From contig NC_091509.1 of assembly GCF_947461875.1 (NCBI RefSeq), positions 8,370,001 through 8,434,000 of the forward strand: a stretch of 64,000 nucleotides of DNA, given 5' to 3'. Numbering within the stretch: position 1 is the stretch's first letter; each line of letters begins with the position of its first letter. Of this stretch, positions 12,501 through 25,258 are shown piece after piece. A model generated the notes under the pieces. The model was not told where the DNA came from, did not search any database, and saw only the letters and a program-made list of their open reading frames with translations. This stretch comes from Haliaeetus albicilla. Its lineage: Eukaryota; Chordata; Aves; Accipitriformes; Accipitridae. The position numbers and the translations under genes were made by a program.

Positions 12501-15500
12501 ACTTTCCAACAGAAATACTTGGCATAATGTGGTTGGGTTCCAGATGATTTGTCTGAGAATGGCTTGAGAATAATCAAAAAAATATCCTGGAAATCTGCCC
12601 GTAGAAGTCCTTAAAATGAGAAATATAGCTGACAACATACCTGCTATTCAGTGAAGTAGAAATTGTTCTCTCCCTCTTTTGTAGTATACTCTTTCCATTG
12701 AGACAAAAGAGATACAGCTGTTTCATATACAACATACTGAGTCATAATATAAAGAATCCTCTGATTAGAAAACTACAACATCTGCTTGTTAAAAGAACTC
12801 ATCACAGATATGCAACTATCAGTTGCAGTTGAAGCACTGATTTTTAGCCATGGATATGCAGAGTGGCTTGATGCCAAACACCTCCACGTGGAAAACTGTG
12901 CCCCTCCTCCAAGTTCCATGTGGAGTCCATCAGCAGTGCTGCCAGGATCTTTAATTTTGCATTGTTACTTCCCACACAAGTAAAACTTGAGTTTATGTTT
13001 AAGTAATGAGGTGTTGTCAAGAGTACAGGGAGCTTCTCTTTCTCTTTTTATTAAGGCAGCAGACAGGTGATGTAGCTTGGGGACAGCTGCCAAGGAGAAA
13101 CACTGACCATGAGGCTGCAGTCTGCCAGATCTTGATTCGGCCCCCTCTGCTTACTGTCCTCTTAGCCCCATTTATATTCTCACTCTTCTAGCTGGTAAAT
13201 TTCCACTGCTCTTTGCTTACTGTACATGTTCTACTTCATTTCTTTGTCTCAAATTTAGAGAGGCAGAAGTGAGTGTTACTGTTCAAGATCAGCAGGATGG
13301 CTCATAACAGATCCCTCAGGTTCACTGTGAGACGCCCTGATGGCAAGGTCCTGGAGCAACTGCAGGATGGGCAGGCAGACTCAGTAGAAGGTGGAAAAGC
13401 ATGCAAAGGAGGGTCAGTCTTATTACCCCTGATGTGTTTGCTGGGGTTTAATGCGTAATTGACAATTGTGTGGAAGACATCTGGTTGAGAGAATGTGATT
13501 TATTTAAAAGGTTTTTATGAATGAAATAATCTGACTTGGTAATTCTGTGTGCCTGCACTACAGCTTTGAAATTTTATGGTTTTTAATTTAAATTTTTAAA
13601 TTCAATTTAGAAATTACAGATTGCATGGCAGTCTGGAAGGAAGGAAAGTCCTGTGTACCATAAAGAACTTGAATTCTTGAATCCTTTTTATCTCTAAATG
13701 TAACCTTAATGTTGTCATGCTTAGCTATATAGCCCAGGAGTGTATTACAGCCTCACATTTCATTATAAGGAGTTAGTGAAAGACAGCGCTGTTCAGTTTC
13801 TCTCAAACTATGTTACCTTATTGACCACAGGAACAACTGTAGTGCTTCAGCTTCTACAGCTGTGAACTGTAATTCTCAGTTTGAAATGTTTTACTTTTTG
13901 TGATCCATCAGTCTCAGAAGTCTTTGTAAACTACTTGCCTCCCCCTTAGTCTGTCCGGGCTTTGCAGATGAAAATGCTATAGTAGGACTGAGACAGAAAG
14001 AAGGTATTGGGTTTTTCTTCTGTGAGTAGTGTTGTTTAGTGTACTGTATTTAAGAAGACAATTAGGACAGTAAGGGGGAAGAGTAGTATAGATTTAATGA
14101 CTCGGTTCATTACTGGATCCTGCAAGTCTGTAAAGCAACGATGAGGAGTGGTCCCACCAGAGTACAATGGGCTCATGTTAGTTTGACATTGGGTATATGC
14201 TGGCAGTTTTTTATGACAAAAATTAAGGTGAAAGTTTGGGGTTAGGGTTAAAATTTAGGAAAGTGCAACTGTGTATGCTCATGCCTACAAAGGATCTTGT
14301 TAAAGGTTTAAATTTTTTGATTCCTGGATTCTTATAACGTTGCAGAACTAGAATGAGGTTAGCTGAAGACTGGGTTTATGGCAAATTATGAGATGGGTAA
14401 AATCACTTTGGGGTAATCGGGTGGCAAAGTCTGTGTTCCTGTTAAGGGTTGGGGCCACCTTTGTAAATCAGGTTTCTTTGCTGGTGTCTGCAAGTCCTGT
14501 AAAGTTGGAAACAGGATTGGAACTAACAAGCAGGAATTACTTATAATGAGATCTGAAGTGTGTGAATTGACTGGTTATGATTGGTTCAGGGTTAAAGTTT
14601 AGAGTTGCAGGGCTGAAAAGCTGGCTTTATTTCATGATTCTACTGGAGTCATAGGGTATGTATTAATAAAAACAACACAGAATATCTGACTGGTCATTTC
14701 TCTTAATTATCTCTGCCATCGAGAAAGCTTTATTTCCTTTACTTTGCATCTATGTTCAAATTTTGTGCCCACTGTAGAGAGTTGGCTGCATTCATACTGC
14801 TGTCTGGATGAAGCCTACCTTGGCAATAGGTATCATGCAACCTTTGCAGACGCCTTTCTGACAAGCATCAACAACCATTAATCTCCCTCGCCCACCATAC
14901 AACCAGGGAAGTATGCTATATAAAAGAGGCAATGCTCTCTATGAAGTTTCCTAGTCGCTATTTAATGGTGGAATGGAAAAGCATGCTGCTGCCGCCGCCT
15001 CTGCTGAAGAGGGGGAAAGTGAGACTGTCATAGACCAGGCTCATTAGAGGAGGTTTGGGTCTGGCTCTCCTAATAATGTACCCTGTTTTCCTATGTCTGC
15101 TGGGGATCGAGGCCATCCTTCAAAGGATGTCTTCCATAGCTTCTGCTCTGGTAGCATCTTGAACTCATATCTCCTATTAAAAAGTAGGCTTTGTCAAAGA
15201 GAAGAGGCCAGGTTGACCAAAGACTATTATGGAATGGCATGGGAAACAAATTGATGCTGGGGCCTTTGCTAGGAAGGGCCACCTGTCCTTGAGCTGGGAC
15301 TTTCTGGTGCCTGGCAGAAGTACAAACAATCAAAACGCTGACCAGTTTTGAGCAGGCACGTTCACTGCAGGAATACCTGGAATCACAATCTGCAGTTATG
15401 GTCCCTGAGGAGTTTGTGTATGTTTGAGAAGAGGAGGAACTGGTATAATCTACAGGTGCTTATGGTGGCCTTCAAGGCACAAACTAAAGGACAGGAGTGA

Positions 15501-15539
15501 ATTTAGGATTTCAGGGATTGAGATGCTAGTTTCATGAAG
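9505..15539. other. Unique non-coding DNA, no gene seen
   Basis: AT-rich single-copy sequence. A slightly GC-richer part (12.9-13.45 kb) has short open frames but none stays open from a plausible splice acceptor. A (TA)n-like stretch lies near 11845-11870. No repeat family was recognised. Confidence 0.55.
10866..10936. repeat. Hairpin flanked by 10-bp direct repeats
   Basis: TGCCATAAAG occurs at 10866-10875 and again at 10927-10936, bracketing 51 bp. Inside is a perfect 10-bp stem, CACTTCAGCA (10896-10905) and TGCTGAAGTG (10912-10921), with a 6-nt loop. The arrangement resembles a target-site duplication around a very small element, but chance is possible. Confidence 0.5.
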
Positions 15540-15970
15540 GTTTATTTGAGTCGTAATGCTAATGGGGACAAACGTCCTCTTACAGATCTTGGAATCGTTA
15601 GCTCCTTAGACATTACTGGTTTAAAAGTAATGCATATCGGAGCAGTGTGATGCCTAAATAATGAGGACAAGGAAAGGGGGGCTGCTGCTTCTGTCTATTG
15701 AAAACATTCTTAAAGGATATAGATCCTTAAGATACCACAAAGAAATGCATATGTTAATGTGTTAAGTTGATTTCATCAACAAACTAGCGATCATATTGCA
15801 AAGGAACCAAACCATAACCTCACCAGCTGTTTTAGCATGACCTCCTGGAACCCAGCACATTGTTTTAATTTAATATCATACTTGCATTATGTTAATCGAC
15901 AGCCATTAAGTGCTAGTGATAATATCTGTCCTGATGTAGCTGCAAGACATCAGGCCATTTGGCCAAATAT
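15540..15970. promoter_or_regulatory. Candidate conserved non-coding element
   Basis: This block lacks repeats and simple tracts and is dense in homeodomain-type cores. Examples are TTAATCGAC, CCATTAAGTG (NKX2-like TTAAGTG) near 15895-15915, several ATTA/TAAT sites, and a 12-bp palindrome ATTTGGCCAAAT at 15957-15968. This texture is typical of vertebrate developmental enhancers, but conservation cannot be seen from one sequence, so this is inference. Confidence 0.2.
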
Positions 15971-18900
15971 GTGGGGTTTTTTTTATTTAACTGAATAATT
16001 ACACAGAATCATGTAATTCATATTGGTATATTGTAGACAATTGGCATCTAGAGAAATGACAGACATTGCTAATCTGTATAAATCAGGATTTATCATCTGA
16101 AAAAAAGAAAAAAAACCTTTAAATACACATGAAATGTTATTTACTAATAGAAAATATATAGTATGTTAAGTTATGGTAATTTTTTTTTTTTTTTTTTAGC
16201 AAGTCAATAAACTAACCAATTGTTCTTCAGTGCATCAGCATACCTAAATTACTTCCTTGTGATTCACTACACTGAATATCAGGTATATGATTACCTCCAT
16301 CTTGTCTCCTACCTACCTGCAAATGTATCATAATTCTGAAAATATCACCCATTCAAGTGGTTTTATCCTATTATGCTACAAATTGCTGTATTTTCATCTC
16401 ATTTGAAAATTAATTTTGTGTTCTGCAACTTAGAATAGGATTTACTTTGCTTTTTTCATCTCAGAAGTCTTGAATTCTGGCAACAAAGGCTGTCTTCTGA
16501 AATTGCTAAAAAGTGGTGTATGTCAAGTTCTTACGATGCACTCTTTCAGCTTGAAATGAGAACTTCTATCAGTCAATGTCCTTGAGTACTATTTGCCTTG
16601 TTTATATGACTGTTAAAAAGGAACAATATTTCCAAGCATCACTGCAGGACTATATCTACAGATTTTCTGCTATGAATGGCAAAGGTGAGGCCTACAGGAG
16701 TGTCCTCTAGAGTAAATGATAGTCAGTGACACAGGCAAATGAACCCAGAGATCATGTTTGTTTGTCTTTTCATAAATTAAAACTGACAGTAGCTTAAAAA
16801 CCTGCAGCCAACACATAAAAGCAATAAATCTGTATTTACATAGGGTGAAAGGAGATGGTGTTTATTCTGTAGATTCATAATCTGTGTAGGCTGTGTGCCT
16901 GATAGCCTAGAACTGGCTGAGTGCCTAAGTAAATGAGTGGGAAGGACAATTTACCTTCCTGTGGAATATTGCACAGAGGTGAAAACCTATGATTTTTCCA
17001 ATGTAAGACCAAAGGCACCACCTGGTTTTGATTAATTTGGTTTCTTTTGTTGAAGAAAAGGAAAGAGAGATCACTGTGATGTTAACTTTTTAAAATGGCA
17101 ATATTTTTCAGGGACCTTGTTTATTTACTAGCTTTTTCTTTATTGAGATAGTCTGCAAGGTGAAGGGTAAAATATAGTGCCATAATCTGTATACTTTTGC
17201 TCAAGCTAGAATGGATTTGTTTTCCATTAAAGCTGTTCTGACTGCTTTCAGCTGGAGAACATGGAGACCTTTAATGTACCTCCTTCATTCAGTCACTGGT
17301 ATGTCCCTGATGGTACTGTGAAATACCAGGGATGAAAAGGGAAGTTACTCAAAACCAGTTACTGCACATTTTGCCTTGCAAAATGTCGATGCGGCCTGCT
17401 GGCAAGAAGTCATTAAGATTTACCCTGAATTATCCTTGGACAATATCTCTGTCTGTCAGTAAACAAGATAAATTTCAGATGAAGTATTAAAAAAATAGAA
17501 AAAGTCACATCCACATCAACAGCTGGATAGGGACAAGTAAATTAAAGGAGATGTGTTGCAGTGGCTGAATTTGGATGATGCATGTGCTGCATGCTCCCAA
17601 GCCCATTTCCTGGCTGTAGCTGGGAAATGGTGTTGGAAGCATAAAGATAGCCCTGAGAGTCTTGAGGAGCCCCTGTTATAAGGAAAGCCACCTTTGGAAA
17701 GGCTGATCACACATTTGTGCCAGCAGGAACAAAACAGGTCTGACCTTTTCTTTGACTGTGTATGAACTAAGACATTTTGATTTGGCCAAACCCAAGAGAT
17801 TTCTTGGAGTCCCTGCTCCCTCCAAAGCTGGTTATAGTCCCAGCAAACTAGTATTGAGGTCAATAAGGCTATGTCACCTTACTGAGAACTGATTTTGGGG
17901 GGATTAAGATTGTATCCTGTGCTATTTAATATGCTCAAGTCCTCTCCACCGGCACAGAGGTGTGCCTATGTGCGCCCATTGTAATACCCTGAGTAAGTGT
18001 AAGCTGTTCAAAGCAGAATGATTCATCCTAAATTAGATAAAAATTGGCATAGATCAGTAGCAGATTTAGCCTACTGGATTGGTGCAAAAATGCTTGGGTC
18101 GTTGAATCTGCTCTGGCTCAGTCACGTTACCCTGCTCATTGCTTGGTTGACTGTGTGGGACAAAACATTGAGCATATGGCTCACAAAATGCTGTGTATGA
18201 GGTAAGATTAACATTTACATACTCTTTATAGGTTGCTATTATCTTTGGAACCTTTTTCAGTGGACATACTGAAGTCAGTGACTGATTATTTGGTAGGTCA
18301 TCTTTGAAAATTGAAATCATTATACCAATGCTTCTCTCCTTGAACTAACACTCAAGTGATGGGGGAGTGAAGGAAGAGGGAATTATTTAGGTTACAAGAG
18401 CAATCTTCTAGAAGGCAATAGGGTCATGCCAGCTACTTGCAATTTTTCAGTTTGTGACATTTAAGAAAAATATTGTACCTGTCAACAAACCAGTGATTAA
18501 ACATTGTACGTTTTTGAGATGGTATCTATAAAAAGTATCTGTATGAACTCACAATGTAAGAAAAGAAACATTGCTATGAGAAATGACTGTTGGGATTTTT
18601 TTATTTTAAATAAAAGCGAGTACTTAATTCCTGGCAAGCTAGAAAAACAAATGGTGTTGTCAAAATAAGAGATAGATCCAAAAGCGAAGAATGTACCTAC
18701 ATATGTAAAAGGAATGTGCTCACAAACTGTTGCAAAACACACTTTCAGATTGGAGGATGCATCATAGTTTTGCATCATTTCAGGGACAGATAATAGAATG
18801 TTTTAATTTGCATTTGAAACTATTAATTATCTGCAATGACATAAATTCCCATGTGTCCTATGACATTATATACCCTTCACACGATCTGTACCTATGATGT

Positions 18901-19510
18901 AACTATACATCAGTATAGATATGCGCATGAACAGTGCTCACATTGCAACTTGCTCAAGAATTTATCCCTCACTTTCAGGACTGACAATAGACACATTACT
19001 CTCTTCCCTGGCAGGAAGAGTACTTTCTACATGGAAAGTTATTACATTGATGTGAAAATTCAGTTGTAATATTAATTATGCAGGAGAAACATGCTGCACA
19101 GAGTTGCCGTTCTGTGGTTTCTTGGTCTAACTGATACTCTGTGCTCTACATGAAACTTACAGCGAAGAAAGTTTTGCCAACTTTTAGTAAATAATCAGCC
19201 ATGATACCACCTCATTGCACTCTTCTGTACTCTTCTCCTAGCTGCTAGAAAATGTCATCCTTCAACAGCTTGTGATAATGGTGATCAACAAAATAATTTA
19301 TTTTCTGTCAACACAGCTGAAGTGGTGCTTTTCACTTCATAGAGAAGGAAAAAGAAACCAAGTAAGGTGCTACCAAGGGCTTTTTATATTCCTAAAAAGC
19401 TTTTTGCCTCTATTATTCATGTTGTTACATTATTATTTGCCATTCAGTCCTGTATCTCATACAAGTCTAAAGTATTAAAAAAAAAAAAAGCCAATTTCAC
19501 TTTCAGATGC
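15971..19510. other. Unique non-coding DNA, no gene seen
   Basis: AT-rich sequence. An 18-nt T run lies at 16180-16197 and an A run just before 19490. Open frames on both strands (the longest about 115 codons, minus strand near 17.5-17.9 kb) have no recognisable features. Confidence 0.6.
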
Positions 19511-19629
19511 TGGGAGATACTTAAAACTTGCCTGGACAGTTAGGTCTCCTTGAACCTGCTGTAAGCAGGCAGTGGGACTAGATGACTCCCAGATGTCCCT
19601 TCCAGCCTGGGCTCTTCTATGATTCTGTG
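19511..19629 (+). mobile_element. CR1 LINE 3'-end fragment
   Basis: About 120 bp matches the terminal part of avian CR1 elements. It has a GGGAGATACTTAAAAC-like start, a CCTGGAC stretch, the 'ggactagatgactccc' and 'tcccttccagcc' segments of the 3' region, and the terminal ATGATTCTGTG octamer-type end at 19619-19629. It is a severely 5'-truncated, diverged copy inserted in the plus orientation. CR1 is the dominant non-LTR retrotransposon of birds, so this also supports the avian assignment. Confidence 0.85.
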
Positions 19630-22600
19630 TTGCTCAACATGAAAGATTAGACTTGCAGGCAGGCAGAATATTAGGTGCTTTAAGAAGGTGGGGGTGATCA
19701 GGACACATGTTCTGGCATGTAAGCTGTCATTTGTGTGATCTTAGGAAGGGGCTAGGTGAGGAAAATTTACACATCTATTAGCCTTTTAAGGAAACTTGTA
19801 AGCAGAAGAGGCTGCTGGAAGAAACTAACAGCAGACTTTAATTGCTTACAGGGTATAAAGATTGCCTCTTTCTTCAGCTTACTCAAAGACTTGTACTTGG
19901 CAACCAGTAATTTTTTTTGAAGTGTTGACTATAGCCTGATTTTTGAGAGAAAGGGGTGACTTTACACTATCAGTAGTGTTCAATCTGTATTTGAGGAAAG
20001 CCTTGCTAGAACTTGTGAAATGAAAAGAACCTTTTCCACTGACCCCAAGGCCTCTTGCTTGGATTGGGGTCTGTGAGTGTGTGTCTGTTGCCTGTCCTTT
20101 CTTGGCAGCTCAGAAGCAAATATAAGTGTTGCAATGCAGGTGGCTGCTGCTGAGGAATCCCTGGTTCCCACAGCCGAACTGGACTGTGGTGAGGTGGCAC
20201 ATTCCCTCAGCAGTGCCAGGACCTCCATGGGAAGAGTTGGTTGTTGTCGTAGTTCAGTTTGTAGTCACAAGCCTCTTATGAATGTTCTAGTACAACAGCC
20301 TGTTTAATATAAAAATGCACATTTCTTATATTTACATGGTAAAAAAGGGTACTATCATTTTCCTTTAGAGAGATGGCTATTTCCTTATGTGGTGAGCATA
20401 AACTTCATGACAGCTTTTACTGGCATTTCTTCTCTAGGACTTTTAAGTCCTTTGAGTTTGAAAACAACAGAGTAGGGCAAGTGTATTACTAGCATTCAGT
20501 AATTTGGCTTTGGAAATAAAGTTTTTGCTTTTGCATATAGAAACAGATGCATATTAGTGTGGCACTGTATGCATGATCTGTATGCATATTATGTGCATAT
20601 ATTTACATTTCTGGCAATGTATGGTGTAATTGAAAAGACCTGTGCAACAGCAGTCAATGAACTATTATGTGGAAGCAGAAAGGATTTACTTACCAAAAAT
20701 CTAATCAGTTTTTACATGACTTCAGCATTTTCAAAACGCAAGACATGTAATAATCACTTCAGATGCTATGCATAGTTAAATTATTTAAATGTATTCCACT
20801 TTCCAGTTTTCAAGGTCACAGTGAGATATTAGCTATTCCTTTTCTTTTGTTATCATGTAAGTAGTACGGACCACTTATAGAAAAAAACTTCTATTAGAAC
20901 AAATGAATACATAACCAGGCAAGCTTAAGAAACAGTCATCTAAAATAATTACAAAGTAAAGCAGCGCCTGAAGTGGACAAGTCAGTATTCTTTGTTTCAA
21001 GATAGTTAAAGGTGTTTTAAATGTTTAAGTGCATTATTTGTGTCATATCCTTATGATACAGTAATTCTGAAATTATTTTTGTAAAACTCACTTGAAAAAG
21101 TGATGCATTTAAAAAAAAAAAAATTCAAGCGAAACCAAATGTCACCTTGACTAAGTCTGCTCAATGCAGCATATAAATGAAATGCTCATCTTATTCTCAT
21201 TCTGACTACAAACCTCCTTTTTTTTTTTTTTTTTTTTTTCTTCTGGGAAGGGAACAAAACTCATACTGTCTCATGACTGCAATGCTGAAAAGAGCAAAGT
21301 CACAAAACTCTGCAGGATCCTTCATTTTCTTAGCTGTAGGTATGTCTATTGAGGTCATTTATTTCAGGATAGGTCTGTATTATACTTTGACAGACAAGTT
21401 CAATGTAATCTTTTCTAAAACTCCAATCACCTTTGTAAATTATGAAGTCTGTGCTTTCTGTTGTGTTAATATGCCTCCACATGTGGTAACTTTGAACATT
21501 AGTAAAATGTCTTACAGTGTGTGGTATTTTGAGACAGATATATTGATAGACATTAGAAATCAATAACAATAGTGATAGTCACTAGAGACGTATAGCTATA
21601 TATTAATCAGAAACCCAAACTGCTAAGATTGCTTATGTACTAACAAGAGATGACTGATACACTGTGCTGTTTTCCAGAAGATATGGAAAGGTGTGTGCTT
21701 TGGTTACTAATAATCAAAGATATATGTTTCTATATTGGTTCCTAAGACAATCTGGATGCTAATCACAGACCCTATCATAAGATGCCTTATAGGAGACAAT
21801 TGGAAGTGTGGTGTTTAGAGTGAAAACAGGTGAAGATCAACCACTCTGGGCAGTTCTGGTTACACACAATGCAAAGGAAGGCTGCATACTTTCAGGTCCT
21901 TGTGATTTTATTTTAATGACTCTATTAAATAATGCGCTACACGCTCCCTGTTAAAGAACCGTGAAGATACCTGTTTCTCCACCAGAAATACATGTTTATA
22001 TTCTGAACCATAGAGAACTAGTACTTACTGTATACCCACAGCCTCTTCTTTAATTTTTGAACAGCTAGATGGTGCTGCTTGAATATTTAGTATATAATTA
22101 CTATTTAGTTTTATTATCATAATGTTAAGTCAAAGATCAAGATTCAGAAGTATGAGGGAGAGAAAAAGAAAATTTGCTGCATGTCCAAAAAGGCTTACAA
22201 TCCAAGTAAAAGGGTACATCTTCCCTGCACTTAACCTGCTTCTTTCTTCTACTAAGGCTGACAAAACCCACAGCTGTATTAGTAAAATGAACTAACTGAA
22301 AACTAGTAAGGGTTGTTCTATAATACTCTGTGATGTACTCACTTGTATGAAAGTGAGGATGACAGAAAGAGGCTGAGAGAAGTGTCAGTAAACTGAGACA
22401 AAATGGGAGGCAATGAGCAGACAAAGCTGCTGAACAGTTTTTGTAAGAATCACAGCAAAAGGGGGGTTATAAGTGGGCTATAACAGAAGACAATGAAATA
22501 GCTTTTGGAGGGGTTCCTCCAAAGTGGGAGCAAGGTTTGAAGAAAGTATAGAGATACTTGTTGAACAGCATAACAAGTGGGTTAAAGTGCTGATATTAGG

Positions 22601-23515
22601 GCAGATTGGAAGTGAGGTTTTATTTTTGAGCAATAAATGAAAAATTATAACTGGAACAAATGTGAATCATAAAGGGCTGTGCAAGTGAAGTCGGGTAGCT
22701 TGTGTGTCAGAGGACAGCTAAGAATGGCTGCCATGTAGTAGGAGTTGTGGACTAGGAAAGTAAGAATTAGTGAGAACTTACATAAGCAACTGAGGCACAA
22801 CAAAGCCTGGATTATGTCAGAAAGTTTAGTGTAAGACTGAGGGAGTTTTCACTTTTTGTTTTGAGAATCATGAAGTTAAGTAAATGTTTCTGTTGAGGGT
22901 ACAGCAAATGCTTATACCTGTGCACTTTATTAAAAATGGCTCTACAACTTCCTGAAATTAATAACAACTTCAATTTGTGCAGAAGATCTCGAAGCATAAA
23001 TATAAGAGGTAGTGGAATTGAGGTGATGAAGGTGTCCTAGGCTTTGAGATTATATCAACAGCAGGTACATAAGACAGGGAACTGCCTTGAGAAATAGGAA
23101 AATGATATTTCAAACTGCATTGTCAGGACTGGAATGTTTTCAAGGAACCTGTTTCTGTTTATGTACAAGAGTTTGCTTTCATATACATCTCTCATATCTT
23201 CTTGTGTAAAGCCATGCCTCAGTCTTCTTAGTGTTTAGTATTTCTCTTCCAGTGGTGGATGGGTGATAGATACAAAAAATATACTGTTATTACCATTGGC
23301 ATCCCATGGAGAATATCAGATAACGAATTCTTTCTCTTTTTGAGAAGCAAAGAATATGGGAAAATGGCAGCATTTTTGTACTTTACTTTCATTATAGCAT
23401 TTCTATCTACAGGCCATGCTATTTATGTTTGTAATGTTTTTTCTTACTGCTTAGCTGTGAAAATGCTAGATAAGACTAATACAATTATATGCCATAGCTT
23501 TATTTAAACTGCTGT
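19630..23515. other. Unique non-coding DNA, no gene seen
   Basis: AT-rich sequence with a 22-nt T run at 21218-21239, which creates a run of phenylalanine codons in a meaningless open frame. A small perfect 8-bp-arm hairpin (TTTGGAGG/CCTCCAAA) lies at 22504-22523. No exon or repeat family was recognised. Confidence 0.6.
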
Positions 23516-23710
23516 GATACTGTGATGGGTTGACCCTGGCTGGACGCCAGGCGCCCACCAAAGCCGTTCTATCACTCCCCCATCCTCAGCTGGACAGGGG
23601 AGAGAAAAATGTAACAAAAAGCTTGCGGGTCGAGATAAGGACAGGAGAGATCATTCACTAATTACCATCACGGGCAAAACAGACTCAGCTTAGGGAAAAT
23701 TAGCTCACTT

Positions 23711-23716
23711 TTTATT
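23711..23716 (-). promoter_or_regulatory. LTR polyadenylation signal AATAAA
   Basis: TTTATT on the plus strand reads AATAAA in the LTR sense. About 190 bp remain to the LTR end, a plausible place for the R/U5 region. It helps fix the minus orientation. Confidence 0.6.
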
Positions 23717-23933
23717 ACAAATCAGCCAGAGTAAGGTAAATGAGAAATAAAACGAAATCTCAGAACACCTTCCCTCCACCCCTCCCTTCTTCCCCTAGAC
23801 ACAACTTCACTCCCGGATTTCTCCACCAAGCCCCCCCAGCGGCACAAGGGGGACAGGGATGGGGTTTACGGTCATCACATGGTATTTTCTGCCGCTTCAC
23901 CTCCTCAGGGCGAGGGCTCATCACACTCTTCCC

Positions 23934-24260
23934 CTGCTCCAACGTGGGGTCCCACCCACGGGAGACAGTCCTCCACGAACTTTCTCCAACGTGGGCCATT
24001 CCCACGGGCTGCAGTTCTTCACGAACTGCTCCAGCATGGGTCCTTTCCACGGTGTGCAGTCCTTCAGGCACAGACTGCTCCAGCGTGGGTCCCCCACGGG
24101 GTCACAAGTCCTGCCAGAAAACCTGCTCCAGCGCAGGGTTCCCACGGGGTCACAGCCTCCTTCAGGAACCCACCTGCTCCGGCGTGGGGTCCTCCACGGG
24201 CTGCAGGTGGATATCTGCCCCACCATGGACCTCCCTGGACTGCAGGGGGACAGCCTGCCT
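23934..24260 (-). repeat. ~48-bp minisatellite inside the LTR
   Basis: Units beginning CTGCTCCA(A/G)CGTGGG-like on the plus strand start at about 23934, 23982, 24026, 24075, 24123, 24174 and 24215. Spacings are 41 to 51 bp, and each unit holds a CCCACGGG-type core and a CTGCAG or TCACAG segment. Because many spacings are near multiples of three, long open frames (over 240 codons) run through it on both strands. These are compositional artefacts, not genes. Variable copy number would be expected between individuals. Confidence 0.8.
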
Positions 24261-25196
24261 CACCAGGGTCTTCACCACGGGCTGCAGGGGAATCTTCGCT
24301 CCGGCGCCTGGAGCATCTCCTCCCCCTCCTTCTGCACTGACCTTGGTGTCCGCAGGCTTGTTTCTCTTACATGTTCTCACTCCTCTCTCCGGTGGCTGTT
24401 TTTCCGCGTCCCAACTTTTTTTTTCCTTCTTAAAAATGTTATCACAGAGGCGTTACCACTATCACTGATTGGCTCGGCCTTGGCCGGCGGCAGGTCCGTC
24501 TTAGAGCCAACTGGTATAGGCTCGCTCTCTCTCGAACACAGGGGAAGCTTCCAGCAGCTTCTTACAGAAGCCACCCCTGTAACCCCCCCCGCTACCAAAA
24601 CCTTGCCACATAAAACCAATACAGATACATGGAAGATATTACTGACTTATCATACAATTTTCTTGTTTAAGTAATATTCAAGCAGATATATTTTTTTTCT
24701 GATATTGTTAACATTAGAATACTGATACTTTACAAATTCTCAGTTATATAAATAAATTCATTCTGTGTGTGTATATATATATGTTCAAGCATGTACAAGC
24801 ATATATGTACAATGTTCACTAACAATTTTAAAATAATAGATCAAGACTACTACATTTAAAGCAGAGCCACAGCCTAGGGTAGATTCTTTGGTGTTGTAAA
24901 CTGTCACAACTTCACTGGGTTTGACTAAATTTATACTATCTGGACCATATAGAGCTCATTCAGTCTCCCTCCTGCATGGGCAAGTATTGACATGTAAGTA
25001 CCTCAGATGGTAATTTAAAGCTTGCTAATGCATTGCTGATATCTCCCTTGACTTTCAAAGGTGCTAATATAGATATGAGAAAGATGAGAAAGTTTTTCAC
25101 ACTCATTTCTGCTGAAATGGAAAATATCAAGAAACATTGGGTTTTCATTAAAGTTTGTCCTGTTCATTAGAGGGCATATTCTGACTCTCTTGACTT

Positions 25197-25258
25197 AAAA
25201 CCAAAACCAAAAACCAACAAAAAAACCAACCAACCAAACAACAAAAAAACCCAAACCC
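25197..25258 (+). repeat. A/C-only low-complexity tract
   Basis: About 60 bp composed almost wholly of A and C, with ACCA and AACC units. Similar plus-strand A/C tracts occur near 4550-4615, 35330-35370 and 39475-39545. They are simple sequence without a coding role. Confidence 0.7.

Larger units (their letters stand above)
23516..24628 (-). mobile_element. Solo LTR of an avian endogenous retrovirus
   Basis: The LTR body runs 23521-24623 (1,103 bp). It begins TGT and ends ACA, the inverted TG...CA termini of retroviral LTRs. It is flanked by an exact 5-bp target duplication GATAC at 23516-23520 and 24624-24628. A 5-bp duplication fits ERVL- or ERVK-like integrases better than ERV1 (4 bp). 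Orientation is minus: read that way it starts TGTATTGGTTTTATG, has an AATAAA signal about 190 bp before its end, and ends in ...GGGTTGACCC...ACA. No gag, pol or env lies beside it, so it is a solo LTR left by recombination. It is far richer in GC and CpG than its flanks, suggesting a fairly recent insertion. The family assignment is from memory of bird repeats, not a search. Confidence 0.9.

Noticed and set aside
13259..13440. Possible exon after a polypyrimidine tract and AG at 13257-13258
   Set aside because: All three forward frames meet a stop inside the block, so it is not a coding exon; a non-coding RNA exon remains possible but unsupported.
14238..14250. Telomere-like GGGGTTAGGGTTA
   Set aside because: Only about two units, so no case for an interstitial telomeric array.
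21177..21566. 129-codon plus-strand frame
   Set aside because: It depends on a 22-nt T run read as phenylalanines and shows nothing protein-like.
23740..24674. Open frames of 242 and 271 codons on the plus strand, with others on the minus strand
   Set aside because: They lie wholly within the GC-rich LTR and its ~48-bp minisatellite, run in several frames at once, and show only repeat-driven proline, serine and glycine-rich composition.
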